DNA from: Chiua virens
Lineage: Eukaryota > Basidiomycota > Agaricomycetes > Boletales > Boletaceae
Direction: 5' to 3'
DNA: 64,000 nt
Assembly: GCA_019787685.1 (NCBI GenBank)
Contig: JAHNUO010000056.1
Coordinates: 1 to 64,000, forward strand
This document shows positions 10,610-21,594 of this stretch, in pieces. Each line of letters starts with the position of its first letter. Position 1 is the first letter of the stretch. The position numbers and the translations under genes are program-made. The notes beneath the pieces are model-generated. The model was not told the origin of the DNA. It saw only the letters and a program-made list of their open reading frames with translations, and did not search any database.

Positions 10610-12395
10610 CTTCTACAGTATGGTCTTGTCACATACCAGTTCTCTGGATATCAGATGAGTAAGTGGAGTTACTCGAATATGTTTTCTTTTACTTGTACCT
10701 CACCCCAAAATTCAATCATGGGTAGCCAGCTGGATCAGTGAACTGAAAATGCGTCAGGAGTGGGCTGAGACCAAGTTCCAAGAAAATATGTCCTCAGGAC
10801 CCTTGATTGGAGGCAGGCCCAGCAAGCAGTAACATCACAAAACGCACCTCCAGAGGATCTGCCAGAAAGTCAGTGAATTACCAATTCACATCTGTCAGTC
10901 CTGATAAATGAACCATTCCAAGTATATGGCACTCCTTCTCTTCATTCTAGACATGTTCCACAGTGCCGTGTGAGTACCATCAATAGATTTGATACAGTAT
11001 TTCGAAAGTAGCTCAATTGTTTTATAGAGCCATGTATGTAGCCTTTACCAACCCCCAGTTCAAGTTTCTACTCAGAGCTTGGGTTTTTTGACAAAGTATG
11101 GGAATGGCCATACTGATTTACTCTCTGCCAGTGGGCATAGCACTTGCCGCCTTGATGACCCAACTATTTCTAGGATATAGGCAAGTTGATATGCATGCCA
11201 ATCCAACCTCAAACTAATCCTTACCATGTGATAGGATCTCGCGTTTGACTGGCAGCAATCTCTTATATGGCGTGGTCATTCTCATAGCTATTCTGGTTTT
11301 TGTCATTAATGTTACAATAGTCCTGGGTAGGGCCTAGCGTAGATGCAAAAGTGCTAAGTACCAAGCGGCTGCGATAACTCAAACAACCACCACTTGATAC
11401 ATGGTGTGCTGAAAGAGTTCAAGGAGGGTTACTGGTCAGTGGATTGCTACCAGTGAGACAAGTTTGAACTCAGGCATTGCTGAGAGCGTCCTGTTGGGAA
11501 TCTATACCCGAAGGACTGAAGACTGCCCCTTGTAATTGGGGTGGACTGAGGTGCTGGACATTGGTCGCAGCGATGAGGGATGGCTGAGGTTAAGCCTGAA
11601 GAGGAGCAGTGATACTAGCTAGATTGCATAGATCAAGACTGAGGTACAGGAGTATCACTGCGTGGTATTTATACTATGAGAATTGTGCACAGACCAACAG
11701 TCCAAAAGGGGGGCCAGGAAGAGTGGAACAGTCAAAGGGCCAAAAGGAGTCGTATGGGGCGGGAGCACTGGACGGATGAAAGTGTAAAAGGTAAAACATG
11801 GAAGCTGTCCAAATGACAGCAGAAGTGAAAGTGATCCCTACTGGATCAGGAAGCAGAAGGTACATAAGAAGCGATGACAGAACAACGGGTTGGGCTGGAG
11901 TTGTGTAATCAGATCAAAGAAGGAAAAGGTAAATGGGGCAAAGGGTTAAGCCCTTGCTGAGTAATCCGAGGCAAGGGTAAGCCTTGCGGATTGAATGTAG
12001 GAGGTACCTGTAGTACCGAGCATAGTGAAAATAGCAAAGAAATAGCAGAAAAAGATGAATTGTAACAGTTAATATGTAGGCTTTGCAATTTGAAAATCAA
12101 AACAAACTGATCATAAACTTTTAGGATATCTGAGCTCCCCCGTATCACCCCTCTCGCAACCACCTGGTTATCCATGCAAGTCACTATGGATACATTTCAT
12201 CATCAGCATGCTCTTTTAATCCTAGCCCTACAACATGATACTGTTCTTAACTGACTCATTCACGGTGTCGTTCAGACAAGTCTGTTTGCGGGTCTGTTTG
12301 CCCTGGGCGATCTGATTTCTTTCACTGTACTCTCAACTCAGCACAAATCCATGTGGCATGTTTGCCTTCCCCACTGGTCACATCTACACAGTGTG
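10610..12395 (+). pseudogene. DUF6534 gene interrupted by an LTR
   Basis: The order of conserved blocks matches the intact DUF6534 gene. The N-terminal exon remnant (tatggtcttgtcacatacca) lies at about 10620, the aattcaat exon at 10710, the DMFHSAV block before gtgagt at about 10950, and the ATLIYSLPVG-like block and RLTGSNLLYGVVI at about 11100-11290. After an interruption the gene resumes with ISELPRI at about 12125, an IVQTSLFAGLFALGDLISF-like block at about 12260-12330, and a block like FAFPTGHIYT at about 12360-12390. Stops and shifts occur throughout. A 758-bp LTR sits at 11310-12067, exactly between two conserved blocks, so it inserted into a former gene. Confidence 0.65.
11310..12067 (+). 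mobile_element. solo LTR 1 (758 bp)
   Basis: Begins TGTTACAATAG and ends ATTGTAACA, with TG...CA termini inside a short terminal inverted repeat (TGTTAC / GTAACA). It is flanked by ATTAA and GTTAA, a 5-bp target duplication with one mismatch. It is closely related to the element at 12593-13259: shared blocks include ctaagtaccaagcggctg, caaccaccacttgatacatgg and a TATA-like tatttatacta about 350 bp in. No gag or pol sequence lies between or beside the two copies, so each is a solo LTR left by recombination. Orientation is inferred from the TATA-like motif. Confidence 0.8.
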
Positions 12396-12592
12396 AGTGT
12401 TGCCAATGTGATTTATCAAAGCACAAATGGACACCCCAACAGCAGCGACTCAGCTTCATTCACCGGGGAGTTACTTATGTTTAAAGAGTACTGCAATGAC
12501 TTGGAAGCTTATGGACACCGAATCCTTGGTGACTACTTCCATACCACATTCCATGGAAGTCAAAATGCTTGAAGAGATTCCTGACTGCTCGC

Positions 12593-13259
12593 TGTTACGA
12601 TAGTTCCAGGTAGGACCTAGTGTAGCTACAAAAGCACTAAGTACCAAGTGGCTGTGATAACTCAAACAACCACCACTTGATACATGGTGCGCTGAAGAGT
12701 TGAACGAGGGTTTCTGGTCAGCGGATTGCTACCAGAGAGACGAGTGAAAACTCAGGCATTGCTGAGAGTTGTCCGGTTGGGAATCTATACCCGAGGGACA
12801 GTTGAGGGTTGAGGGTTGACTACGGTGAGTCTGAGTGTTCAAGTAGGACTAAGAGTAGTCCAGTCAAGTGGTCACAGGTGCTGTGGCGAGTGGAGCAGAG
12901 ATACTCAGCTAGATTGCGGAGATCAAGACTAGGGTACAGGAGTATTGCTGTGAGGTATTTATACTACAAGAAAGGGGCACAGACCAAGAGACTGAAATGG
13001 GTGGCCAAGAAGAGCAGAAGGGATAAAGGCCAAAAGGAGGAATCGTACGATGCGATGGCAGTGGACGATGATGAAGATGAAATGACAAATGCAAAGCCAT
13101 CAGATGATGACGTGAAAGGAAAAGAGTAAGCACTCAGGTAAAGCCAGTGCGGGGTTACGTAAGGTGAAAGAGAAACGAGTATGGATGAACATACAAGGAT
13201 ACTGAAGTATCGAGTGAAGTGAAGTAGTACAAGTGAAGCGAAAGAAAGAAATTGTAACA
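12593..13259 (+). mobile_element. solo LTR 2 (667 bp), same family
   Basis: Begins TGTTACGATAG and ends ATTGTAACA, flanked by CTCGC and CTCAC, a 5-bp target duplication with one mismatch. It shares long blocks in the same order with LTR 1, but it is about 90 bp shorter and differs at many positions. The two copies have different flanks, so they represent independent insertions and are not the two ends of one element. An internal frame at 12809-13129 with an acidic tail is probably incidental. Confidence 0.8.
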
Positions 13260-15801
13260 CTCACCTGACGAGCCCAGTGAAACCAAAGGCTGTCTAATTT
13301 GTGGTCTGAGATGAGGCATGGAACTTCTGAGCAATGCCAGATGGCAAATGATTCAAATATTATCCTGCATCAATTACGCCAAGTATGAATTATTTCATTG
13401 TTGTTTTTGCACGAATGACTTTTGAGTTGGGTAGATCTCGCCACATTGTACACTACTTCAATCCAAAACTATGTTTATGTGAGAAATTCCAGGTGCATGA
13501 GCTTGATCTGGGCTGGAAACTTGAAGAGATCAACTATCTTGCTATCTTGTCCTCCTTGTCCTTCTTCTCCACATGTTCTGCTGACTTTGAAGATTCTGCG
13601 TTGTGTTGAATCGATTTACTGGTGACCTTCAAGTTCGCTGCCGTCCATAGTACATCCACCTTCACAACATGACTGGCAGGCAGCGACTGTGTCTCTCCTC
13701 TTGCCACACTGGATGCCTGATCAGTTGTCAGCGAGCAGACAAGCATGCTTGGGGTCATACAAGATATGCTCACAGATGAGTCAGTACTGTCACCATACAT
13801 GATGGTATTAGGAAACTGGTTGTCTGTCTAAAAGACTTGTAGTATGTTGTCACTAAAAACTACAAGTACAGTGAATGATGTACCTATGCTTATGTAAGCG
13901 GTGGCTGTATGTGCTGGGTGCTGTATATATAGTGGGTCAGGTGTGGTGCAATGGATCGATGCAGCCATTGTGCTGCATGCGCAGTGGATAAGATATGCAC
14001 AAGTGGAGGGACGCAACCGTTGACCATAACAGAAGGCGAAACTGAGGTGACACAATATGCTCAACAGCGAAACAAACACGAGTCCTAAGCAGATTCATGT
14101 TTTATTGCGAACAGAAATTCAGAATCTTGGTGTGCACAAGCAACCAGAGGATCTAAGAGGCCCTACAAACTAGAGTATGCCGGTTTCATTGAAATACAAT
14201 GAGGTGACCAAAGATACCATTGCATGACCACTGTCCAGTGTGCTCTTACATAAAAGAACCAACCTGTCTTGGATGCAATGTCAATGGTGACAGTGATTGT
14301 GGAGGGCTCATCTGAACAGTTGACTAATAGGCTACATTTCCCCCATTGGCATGTCTGGCCTGTGGTCCAACAGCTGGCACAGGTTCAAACGTTTGACGGT
14401 TACCAGCCCCTTGTGAGAAGCATCACTGGCAGCTGGGGCAGGTACACATGGTGGTCATGTCCGATTCTCGTCCCTCCTGAACCTGTATATCTGTCATTGA
14501 AGGATAGTCCTCCATTCCACTTGGGCCCGTGCCCACATGCATCAGCAAAATGTCATGGGACTTTTCTGTCTTAATCCGGTCTTACTGACTCTTATGCACT
14601 TGGTCGGCTAATATGGCCTTGGCCAATCATCAGAACATCTCTGAACTTATCCAAAAATATGTATAGAAGCTTTCTTTTCATTAAAATATAGTGCAGACAA
14701 AGTATTTAGTGTTTTGCAACAAAGTATGGTCCTGTGTGGTAGTATTTTGTAATGGCTCAAGCTGCATAAGTGCAGTCAGACCATGGACATTTTGCTGATG
14801 TGCGTGGCATGCGCATTAATGAATTGACTGCGCCCTTTGTTATCTCTCAATGAACTGGTCAGTGAGAGGGCAAAAATTGCAGTACTTCTTTGCAGAAAGG
14901 CATGTGACGGGGTGCAAGAACCTTTCCAGTCGGCCAGGTGGTCAGATCTTCAGATCTGAGACTCGATCAGTGAGCATCAGAGACCGTGGTAGCAAAAGGG
15001 GAGTTGGCTGTACCCGTGACATAAAAGAGTCCCTTCGAGATGATGATTTAGATGCAATGTACTTCAGGGGGGTTGTTGGAGCGGAAATTCAATGAGGCGG
15101 TAGCGCTTTTTGATTGGCCCGCTTGCAATGAGTGGAGCACACACCTTCAATACTAATATTCCATGTCGCTCATCATGACGTGGGGGCACGCCTTATCGGA
15201 CGTCTAAATTATCAAAGTTCACAAATCAATTAGTAACGCAGTACACAGCGCTCAGCCTCAGGGTTAAGACAAATCGTGAAAAACGGCGGAGTTTTCCGAT
15301 AAATTGGGACCCACACGGAGTTGTAAGTGCTCGAACCCCCTGCATCACACGAATGTCAAATTTCTGATAAACCCCTTATAAATTCTTATCATTAGAATAA
15401 TAACAATATGATTTATAAACGGTTTATATTGGTTCGCGATGTGTGCAATGGGGATCATTCCCTCAGGTGCGGGAGAGTGGTCTCAACATACTACCAAAGG
15501 CCGGCCTTATTAAAAGTGTAGTTTACTCGGAAGGTTCATCACAACACGTCTAGTCAGGCATGTGGGGGGGGGGGGGTTATAAATATTCGTCAGTAGTAAA
15601 AATGAACTGGTGATTATCGATGTATGTCACATTGCTGGTTGTTGGGAAAGGTTCATCAACTTCTCCGGATCTCATAAATTCTTTACAATGGTTCATTTGT
15701 TGTGCGAGGAGTATAATTCTGATGGAATGTAGGGATGCTCGCAAACTAATTAGACTTTAGCTAGCTATGTACACTATATCGTTCTTGCCCGCATTAAGTC
15801 T
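13260..15801. other. gene-poor AT-rich region
   Basis: About 2.5 kb in which I can support no gene. Short frames on both strands (for example minus-strand 13534-13800) have low-complexity products and no recognisable motif. A TATA-like tgtatatatag occurs at about 13921. A run of 13 G residues lies at 15564-15576. The base composition resembles the LTR-bearing segment to its left, so this is probably old transposon debris. Confidence 0.4.
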
Positions 15802-16056
15802 CCTTCGACCTGTTGGTAGTTGGTCTCGGAAACCATTGTAACCCCCAAATGGCTAGCACTGACATTTCCCTGTCATTGTGGTGTTCCCTTCGATCTATTG
15901 GTGGATGGTCTCGGAAATTCCAGCAATGGCCAGATGGCTGATGTTGGCGTTTCTTTGTCATTGCAGCGCTCCTTGGATCTATTGACAGTTGGTTTCAAAA
16001 TTGCTTGTAATAGCCAAAAAACTAGTGTCGACATTTCTCTGTCATTGTGGCAATCA
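15802..16056. repeat. minisatellite, three 84-85 bp units
   Basis: Units start at 15802, 15887 and 15971. Each begins ccttcga/cctTGGAtct, contains ggtctcgga or ggtttcaaa about 20 bp in, and ends with ttt.tctgtcattg followed by a short variable tail. The copies have diverged noticeably, so the array is not young. No coding frame runs through all three units. Confidence 0.75.
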
Positions 16057-16374
16057 TCAGGAGTTCTCGGAAAGTGGAGGATGTGTGACGGTGTTCAGCA
16101 AAGAAAGCAGGACTGGCAAACTTTCTGAATCCGCATATGCACGAAGACATACCACACATTAATATAAGACAAATAATGTTTCTCATTCGATGTACGTGGC
16201 ATACAATCTCGCAATCAGGGAGGTACATCTAGGAAAGCACAAAAAGGGAAATCCACACAAATCCAGGTATGCCGGTTTCCGCTTCAATCTGTTAGCCTGG
16301 TATACTAGTAAGCCCTCGGCAGAACAGGGAAGACACAGAAGATGTCATGTGTACTCGTTCCACCAAGGAACTGG

Positions 16375-18194
16375 TCAACCACGGCGCGACGCTGTCTGTG
16401 TGCGACGCTTCTTGAACGAAGCGGCAACTGAGCCGGTCTCAATGGGCGGCTGACTGTAAGAAAGCCCCACACGACGACCGAAAACTTCCCTGGAAGACGT
16501 CAGTGACTCGGAAGGTGAGGGTTATAGTCACTTGCTTGTTCCACCACCATATGAGATCGTCAACGAATTCTTTTTCTTCCTGACCCATTACTTCGAACCA
16601 TTGTACGACCATGTTGTAAAAGACAGTGAGATTGAACAAGTCGTCGACCACTCTCCAAGCACCACAGCTTGAGAGCGCAAAGCGCAACTAAGAGGTCCAT
16701 CAGCCATGATTTCCCCAAAGTGAGAGAACGTACCTGGACAGCTATATAAGCAATGGATCGGGGAGTTACTTGCTTCATCCCGGCTAATTTCGCATTGGTC
16801 GGGCGCGTGCTTGCGTCAACACGCTGACGTTTGTCCCCTGCTGCCGTGGGGGTTTCATTCTCTCCTAAATCAACAGAGGATGCCCCAGTGAATACATGCT
16901 TGTATGCCTGGCCAGGTGAGGATGACCTTGGATAATGACTCGTACGACAGAAAATTGAAATACCTTGACTAGCAATTCGCCTTTAAAAAGACCTTTGTTT
17001 GCGTCGTTGTGATCATACTCTCCTGCGGGGAATAGAAAGCAAGGCCAGGAGTGGGCGGTGACGGGTACATCAGCATGCCACTGCCGGATTTTCTCTCGAA
17101 CGCTGGTCGAGCGATAAGTGAGATTAGATAGGTAGGCTTACGATCAACTGACGATACTTACACGATGTTATCCCAGTCATACTCGACTGGGCACAACAGA
17201 CGACCGGTGGCATCATTGTGAAACCCTCGGCTAACCTTGTCCCTGGAGCGAAGTCGAGAAGAAGTAGCTGCATCGGGGTATTCGAGCCAGGTCACCACAA
17301 TACCTTTCAGGTTGTTGGTGTCGTCCGCTCGAGCCCCATCGGCTCCTGTGGTGAGCTGTACTAACATGTGTTACCCGGCTGCATCTGCTGTGTTCAATCA
17401 CCTACCTTGCGTAGCACTTCATGGTACAGATCGATATCTGGGTCCTGCCTGAGCCATTCCGTGAACTCAGGAATCCATTCCCTGAGTTCTTCGTAACACC
17501 GATACAGTCGGCTTTGCCTTCAAATTGGGGTCAGAATAGACGAAGACCTGGGTTTGGTGCCTACTCACTCTTGGTGTTCAGAGGCAGCTTGTGCATCCGA
17601 CCTTTGAAAGTAAACTCCGGTTTTGAACGTGACACTGGACAGGTAAGATGTTACTTACTGAACGGAACCTGCAGTGCTGTCCATGGTCCCTCGACGACAA
17701 GCCTCTCTTATCAAGTCGTCCACGTTGTCGAACATCGTTACGAGGCGTCTCAAAGTTCTTCCGCGCTTACGCCAGTCGATCGCTCTGCGAGTGGAAGACC
17801 AGACTCTGATTAGTGGCTGGAGTATGGCAGTGATAGACTCACACTGCGTCTGCCTTTGCCCTGCTACTGTTGGATTCTTTCAGGGCTCGGAATTCCGAGA
17901 GCAAGTCGGCGAATTCTCTTCGGATTGCTAGCATACTGCCTGGAAGGATCGAGCCGGTGGCTGAGGCATCGGATGCGTTGGGGTCACCCGTGCGCATAGG
18001 AGCCTGGGTGGAAGACGGAGCTTCTGGCATTAGATGAGGGCGTGTGTGCAAGTCTTGCGTAGGACCGATGTGCTGATGAATATTGGTTAAATTATATACC
18101 CAACTGGTAGGGGAGAGAAAAAGTGAGTAAGACTGACCTTCAAGATGGGTCGGAACGGCGACTTGGCCAATTTGGCTTGCTCGGCCAGGGTGAT
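16375..18194 (-). CDS. DUF6698-type Agaricomycete protein
   Basis: A minus-strand gene of about eight exons. Readable blocks in order: ITLAEQAKLAKSPFRPILK (from 18194), a Ser/Pro linker, IREACRRGTMDST, CYEELREWIPEFTEWL, ADDTNNLKGIVVTWL, KVSRGFHNDATGRLLCPVEY, PVTAHSWPCFLFPAGEYDHN, NKGLFKGELLVKAYKHVFTG and ARMKQVTPRSIAYIA-type residues. The series ends with FYNMVVQWFEVMGQEEKEFVDDLIWWWNKQ, split here as FYNMVVQWFEV then VDDLIWWWNKQ. The D-D-T-N-x-L-K, R-G-F-H-x-x-x-T-G-x-L-L-C-P, Y-K-H-V-F-T and W-W-N-[KR]-Q blocks are what I associate with DUF6698, a family of unknown function. The first coding exon is not identified: the frame upstream of 18194 hits a TAG that also forms part of an acceptor site. 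The last exon is ambiguous, with the stop near 16375 or near 16450. Function unknown. Confidence 0.6.
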
Positions 18195-18859
18195 CTAGCT
18201 CGCGGTAAAGGAACACAGTTGAGTTCCGTCACTTGACATAGTGTTTAAAGCACCCTGCAGTGTCCGTTGGTGTTCAAGTTGGAGCATAGATCCTCTGGGA
18301 CTTACGAGTGCTGGGGTTTACGAGAGGACTGAGGGTCCCAGACCACTGCATCGGTACCGCTAGCGCCGCAGGCGATCCGGTCGTGTGAGGTTTGTACGAT
18401 ACGCCGCCCAGAAAAACACTGATTCAGCGCTTACGCGCTGATCGATGAGTTGTGTGACGTATTAGCACGATGCAATACCAAAAATATACACTGAATTAAT
18501 ACTTACGCACTCAGTGGCACCCTGGCTGGCTACCAAAAAAATAACTGAATCAGCTCAACCACATTGGCGTACCCTGGCTGGTCAGTACAGTCCCCATTGT
18601 CCATATGACCAAACCTTAGACAAATTAGAAGATGAGCTGGTAAGACCGCTTGCCTCAATGTTGATAGTGGCACAAATTTCGGAGGTGGGTGACGTGTGGG
18701 CATGGAATTCAGAAGGTCATCGTCCATTCAATCGGTGCCTACGAGCTAATGCAGCACCCCGACGGATCGCATGCAGGCGACTTGGTCCAAAATAGATGTG
18801 ACGCCGTTGTGAGGCTATAAGCAGGCGAAATAGTGGCAACAAACTCACAAGTAGCCACC
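18195..18859. other. intergenic region between DUF6698 and F-box genes
   Basis: About 660 bp between divergently arranged genes. It contains two similar short stretches with 'ctggctgg' at about 18524 and 18574 and two 'gcgcttacgc'-type stretches around 18430, but nothing I can call a gene. The first exon of the minus-strand DUF6698 gene may lie here. Confidence 0.3.
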
Positions 18860-19856
18860 ATGTGTTTCCATCGCCCAATGCTTGTCCCTTCTGAGCTCCT
18901 GCGGGAAATTATCTTGTGGCTGAAGGACGAGCCCAATGTCCTCAACTATGCCCTCCTCTCGACCGCCTGCTATGACTGGTAAGTATGAAATTCTTGTGTT
19001 GCATTTGCAATGACTTACTTTGAGGAGCTGCTAGGCTCGCACCATTCATGTATCGCACAGTGGTGCTGCATGACGAAACTCAAGCCCTTGGCTTTCTTGA
19101 GTGGCTGGAAGCTGACAAAGAGCGCCGCGCAGCGAAAGTGAACAAGCTTGATGTAGGAAAAACGGTTACAAAGCCTATACTAGCGGACATCTTGAAGCTG
19201 TGCCATGGGCTCACCTCGCTGGAGATGCGATTTGGCTACCATCTCCGCATGGATCCCAATACGAATCTTCTCTTCGAGCCTCTGAACGACCTCAAGAACC
19301 TGAGGCACATGTATATCTCCTTAGCAGCTTTCTCGGACTGCACCGTATTTCACTTACCCAAGTTCGAGGTATTTGGCCACTTAACTCATCTGCACCTCTC
19401 ACCCTTCGAGACTGCATGGAAGGGCTGTCCCATCAGCTTCGCCAACCTTGATAAGTTGACGCACCTAGCCTTGCATTTCAATATCCTTCGGTCGAAACGA
19501 GCTTGCGCTCAGGCAGTGCAGGGCTTCTTGCAAAAAGAGTCAACGCGGGTGGTCGTTGTTTGGATGACCAGCTTTGAACTCACATCGGTGGTTGCTCGAA
19601 CGCTTTCGCAGGCGGGATGCATGGATAGGCGGGTGGTCCTCTTCCATTATTGGACTAGGCAGACCTACAAAGAGGCCACAGGAGGATTCTGGCGGTGGGC
19701 CGAGAAGGTCGTGGCTTGGCGAAAAGAGAACCCAGGTAAGCTTTTTCCAAGCCGAGAAAGTGTCGGCTTGATACTCACTCGAGTACAGATGACCCACTGA
19801 CGAGTCCCGAATGTGTAGAGCGTCCAAGGGAGAACCTCCGCATTCGCACCAAATAA
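18860..19856 (+). CDS. F-box-like protein
   Basis: The start at 18860 sits in a good context (gccaccATG). The N-terminus reads MLVPSELLREIILWLKDE, then NYALLSTACYDWLAPFMYRT, which fits an F-box helix pattern: L-P-x-E-[IL]-[LI]-x-x-[IV], leucine-rich, ending in a W-x-x-[PL] element before a strand. Such proteins usually recruit substrates to SCF ubiquitin ligases. Exon 1 is 18860-18978; exon 2 begins at 19035 after a GTAAGT...TAG intron. The rest is leucine-rich (LKLCHGLTSLEMRFGY, LKNLRHMYISLAAF) and could form degenerate LRR-like strands. A late GTAAGC...ACAG intron at about 19736-19788 gives a stop at 19854-19856; reading straight through instead stops at 19800. Agaricomycetes carry many such lineage-specific F-box genes. 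Confidence 0.75.
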
Positions 19857-19983
19857 ATTCGTAGGTATCCCTTATAATAATGATCAATGGGGACAATCGA
19901 TATGTATACATCAAACACTTACCTGTGTCTGATGGACGAACTACACTGACAGTGACTATGTGAATAGGTGGCGCTTCCGGAGA

Positions 19984-20264
19984 ACCTACTTCAGCTACGT
20001 AGATATGTTGAATTTGAACAGGCCGGACTTAGAGTACACACCTGACATGCATGATCCCAACTTGAAAGTAAGTGAATGGAGACCGCTGAGGAGACCGTAA
20101 GGATGGAAGAGGGGGCACTCCGGGAGTCTTTAACCCCACTGTCACGCAAACGAGATGGAGACGGGGCGACTCGATGGACATAAAGTCCAAGAGCGTTCTG
20201 AGGGACGACGCAAAGTCAGTCCTCTGAGAGAAGGTCAAACCATGAGCGGCGCAAAGCCAACCCT
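19984..20264 (+). repeat. dispersed repeat, copy A
   Basis: About 280 bp nearly identical in order to 23517-23813: acctacttcagct.cgtaga, then cggacttagagtacacacctgacatg, then ggcactccgggagtctttaa, then gacggggcgactcgatggac, then gagcggcgcaaagccaac. In the other copy the first bases are the end of the DUF6532 coding region, so this repeat looks like a copied 3' end and UTR without the gene. Confidence 0.75.
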
Positions 20265-20587
20265 ATGGATTGTCCAAGAATCGTTAGCCTGAGGGAGATT
20301 GCTGATGGCGCCGAGAACAGTGGTGCTGGCAGGCATTAAACTTTAGTACTGTTACTCGAAATGTCAGGAAGACCGTGAGGCGTGATGTTACTCACCTGCA
20401 GAGTCATTCCAACAGAAACGGGGTAGGCAGTTTTCTGGAGTGCTGTTGGGTCCAGACCGTGTCGATGGAGCGTCGATGGCGCGAATCAGCAGCGAGCAGG
20501 GATCGCTGTGCTCGCTGACAGTCACTCTGGATTTTAAAACTCCGCCTCCCCTTCTCCAACTCATACTGCAACAATCCGAGCGATTCC

Positions 20588-21283
20588 ATGGAACTTGTGT
20601 CTCGCCCCCAAATTCAGGATCTCCCCACTCGTTTCCCCCTTTATTCCAAGTGCCCTGGGCCATGGAAGAATCCCGCCCACAACCATCCTCATGCGATGTT
20701 TTCCCAACACCGTGGCCCTTGCGATCAATTCATTGGCGAGAAAGTGGGGCCATCGGAGGTAAGTTACAATATACCCTTTTGTCATTTGGTAATACTCATA
20801 AACCACCTGCAGGCCTTGGAAATTTTCTTGCGAGGCGTTGATGCCTTGCCTGATAATGTACTCCGTGGTGTCGTGTTCGAGAAGTATGCATCGGCGGAAA
20901 GGAGCCGCCTACAGCTCCTCGTTGCTACCTGGGACCTCGAAGTAGCGAAACGCAGGGTCCTTTCGCAGGAGGAAGTCCTGCAGCACCTTGAGGCTGCGAA
21001 CATCCTGGATGGGTCAGAATTTCGCTACTGGCTCAGTCTGTACACGGATCGAGGGCTGGAACACCTCACGGAAGATGCGTTGTTCTACAGGAATCAGGTG
21101 CCACATGCGGCTCGCGAAACGGATCGCGAAGTCATGGAGCTCTCCCTGATGATAGAGCGTGCAAAGAGGCGGGGATTAAACGTTGAATTCGAGGATTGTC
21201 AGGATGAGGCCAGAGTTGCCGAAGACCCCGTGCGCTTCGGTAAAGATCTAGGGATCCCGAACGGTGAGGCGACCGTGGAATGA
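20588..21283 (+). CDS. uncharacterised helical protein
   Basis: The start at 20588 opens MELVSRPQIQDLPTRF. A GTAAGT...CTGCAG intron at about 20760-20813 joins GPSE to ALEIFLRGVDALPDNVLRGV. The remainder is a charged helical protein: RLQLLVATWDLEVAKRRVLS, YWLSLYTDRGLEHLTEDALF and ETDREVMELSLMIERAKRRG, ending with TVE at the stop 21281-21283. The region after the intron is rich in Arg, Glu and Leu with heptad-like spacing, which suggests helical bundles. I do not recognise the family. It lies just upstream of, and in the same direction as, the DUF6532 gene. The product would be about 210 residues. The start is uncertain because the frame before 20588 also lacks stops for some distance. Confidence 0.5.
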   Translation: MELVSRPQIQDLPTRFPLYSKCPGPWKNPAHNHPHAMFSQHRGPCDQFIGEKVGPSEVSYNIPFCHLVILINHLQALEIFLRGVDALPDNVLRGVVFEKYASAERSRLQLLVATWDLEVAKRRVLSQEEVLQHLEAANILDGSEFRYWLSLYTDRGLEHLTEDALFYRNQVPHAARETDREVMELSLMIERAKRRGLNVEFEDCQDEARVAEDPVRFGKDLGIPNGEATVE

Positions 21284-21594
21284 GGCTGCGAGGTACCAGT
21301 CGTCGTATTTCTGGTGCGTGATAATTCCTTTTGGATATTTGAATTGCACTGACTCGTTCATCCACAGCCCTTTACATACGACAAACGATGTCCTTATGGT
21401 TCTTCTCGATCTGTAGTACATATGTGATTATGTGATTATGTACTTTGTACTTGGCTCCCTTTACTTGCGTTGTCGAGACCCCCCGATGCTACTAGTTGCA
21501 GACTTCACATCAGCACGGAAACATCGTGAATAAGGGAGATAAAAGGAGGTAGTTAAGTCACGGTGTACCCCATCATCTACAGTAACTAGTGAGC

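Noticed and set aside
12809..13129. 106-codon basic/acidic frame in the second LTR
   Set aside because: LTRs are normally non-coding, and the equivalent region of LTR 1 does not keep the frame.
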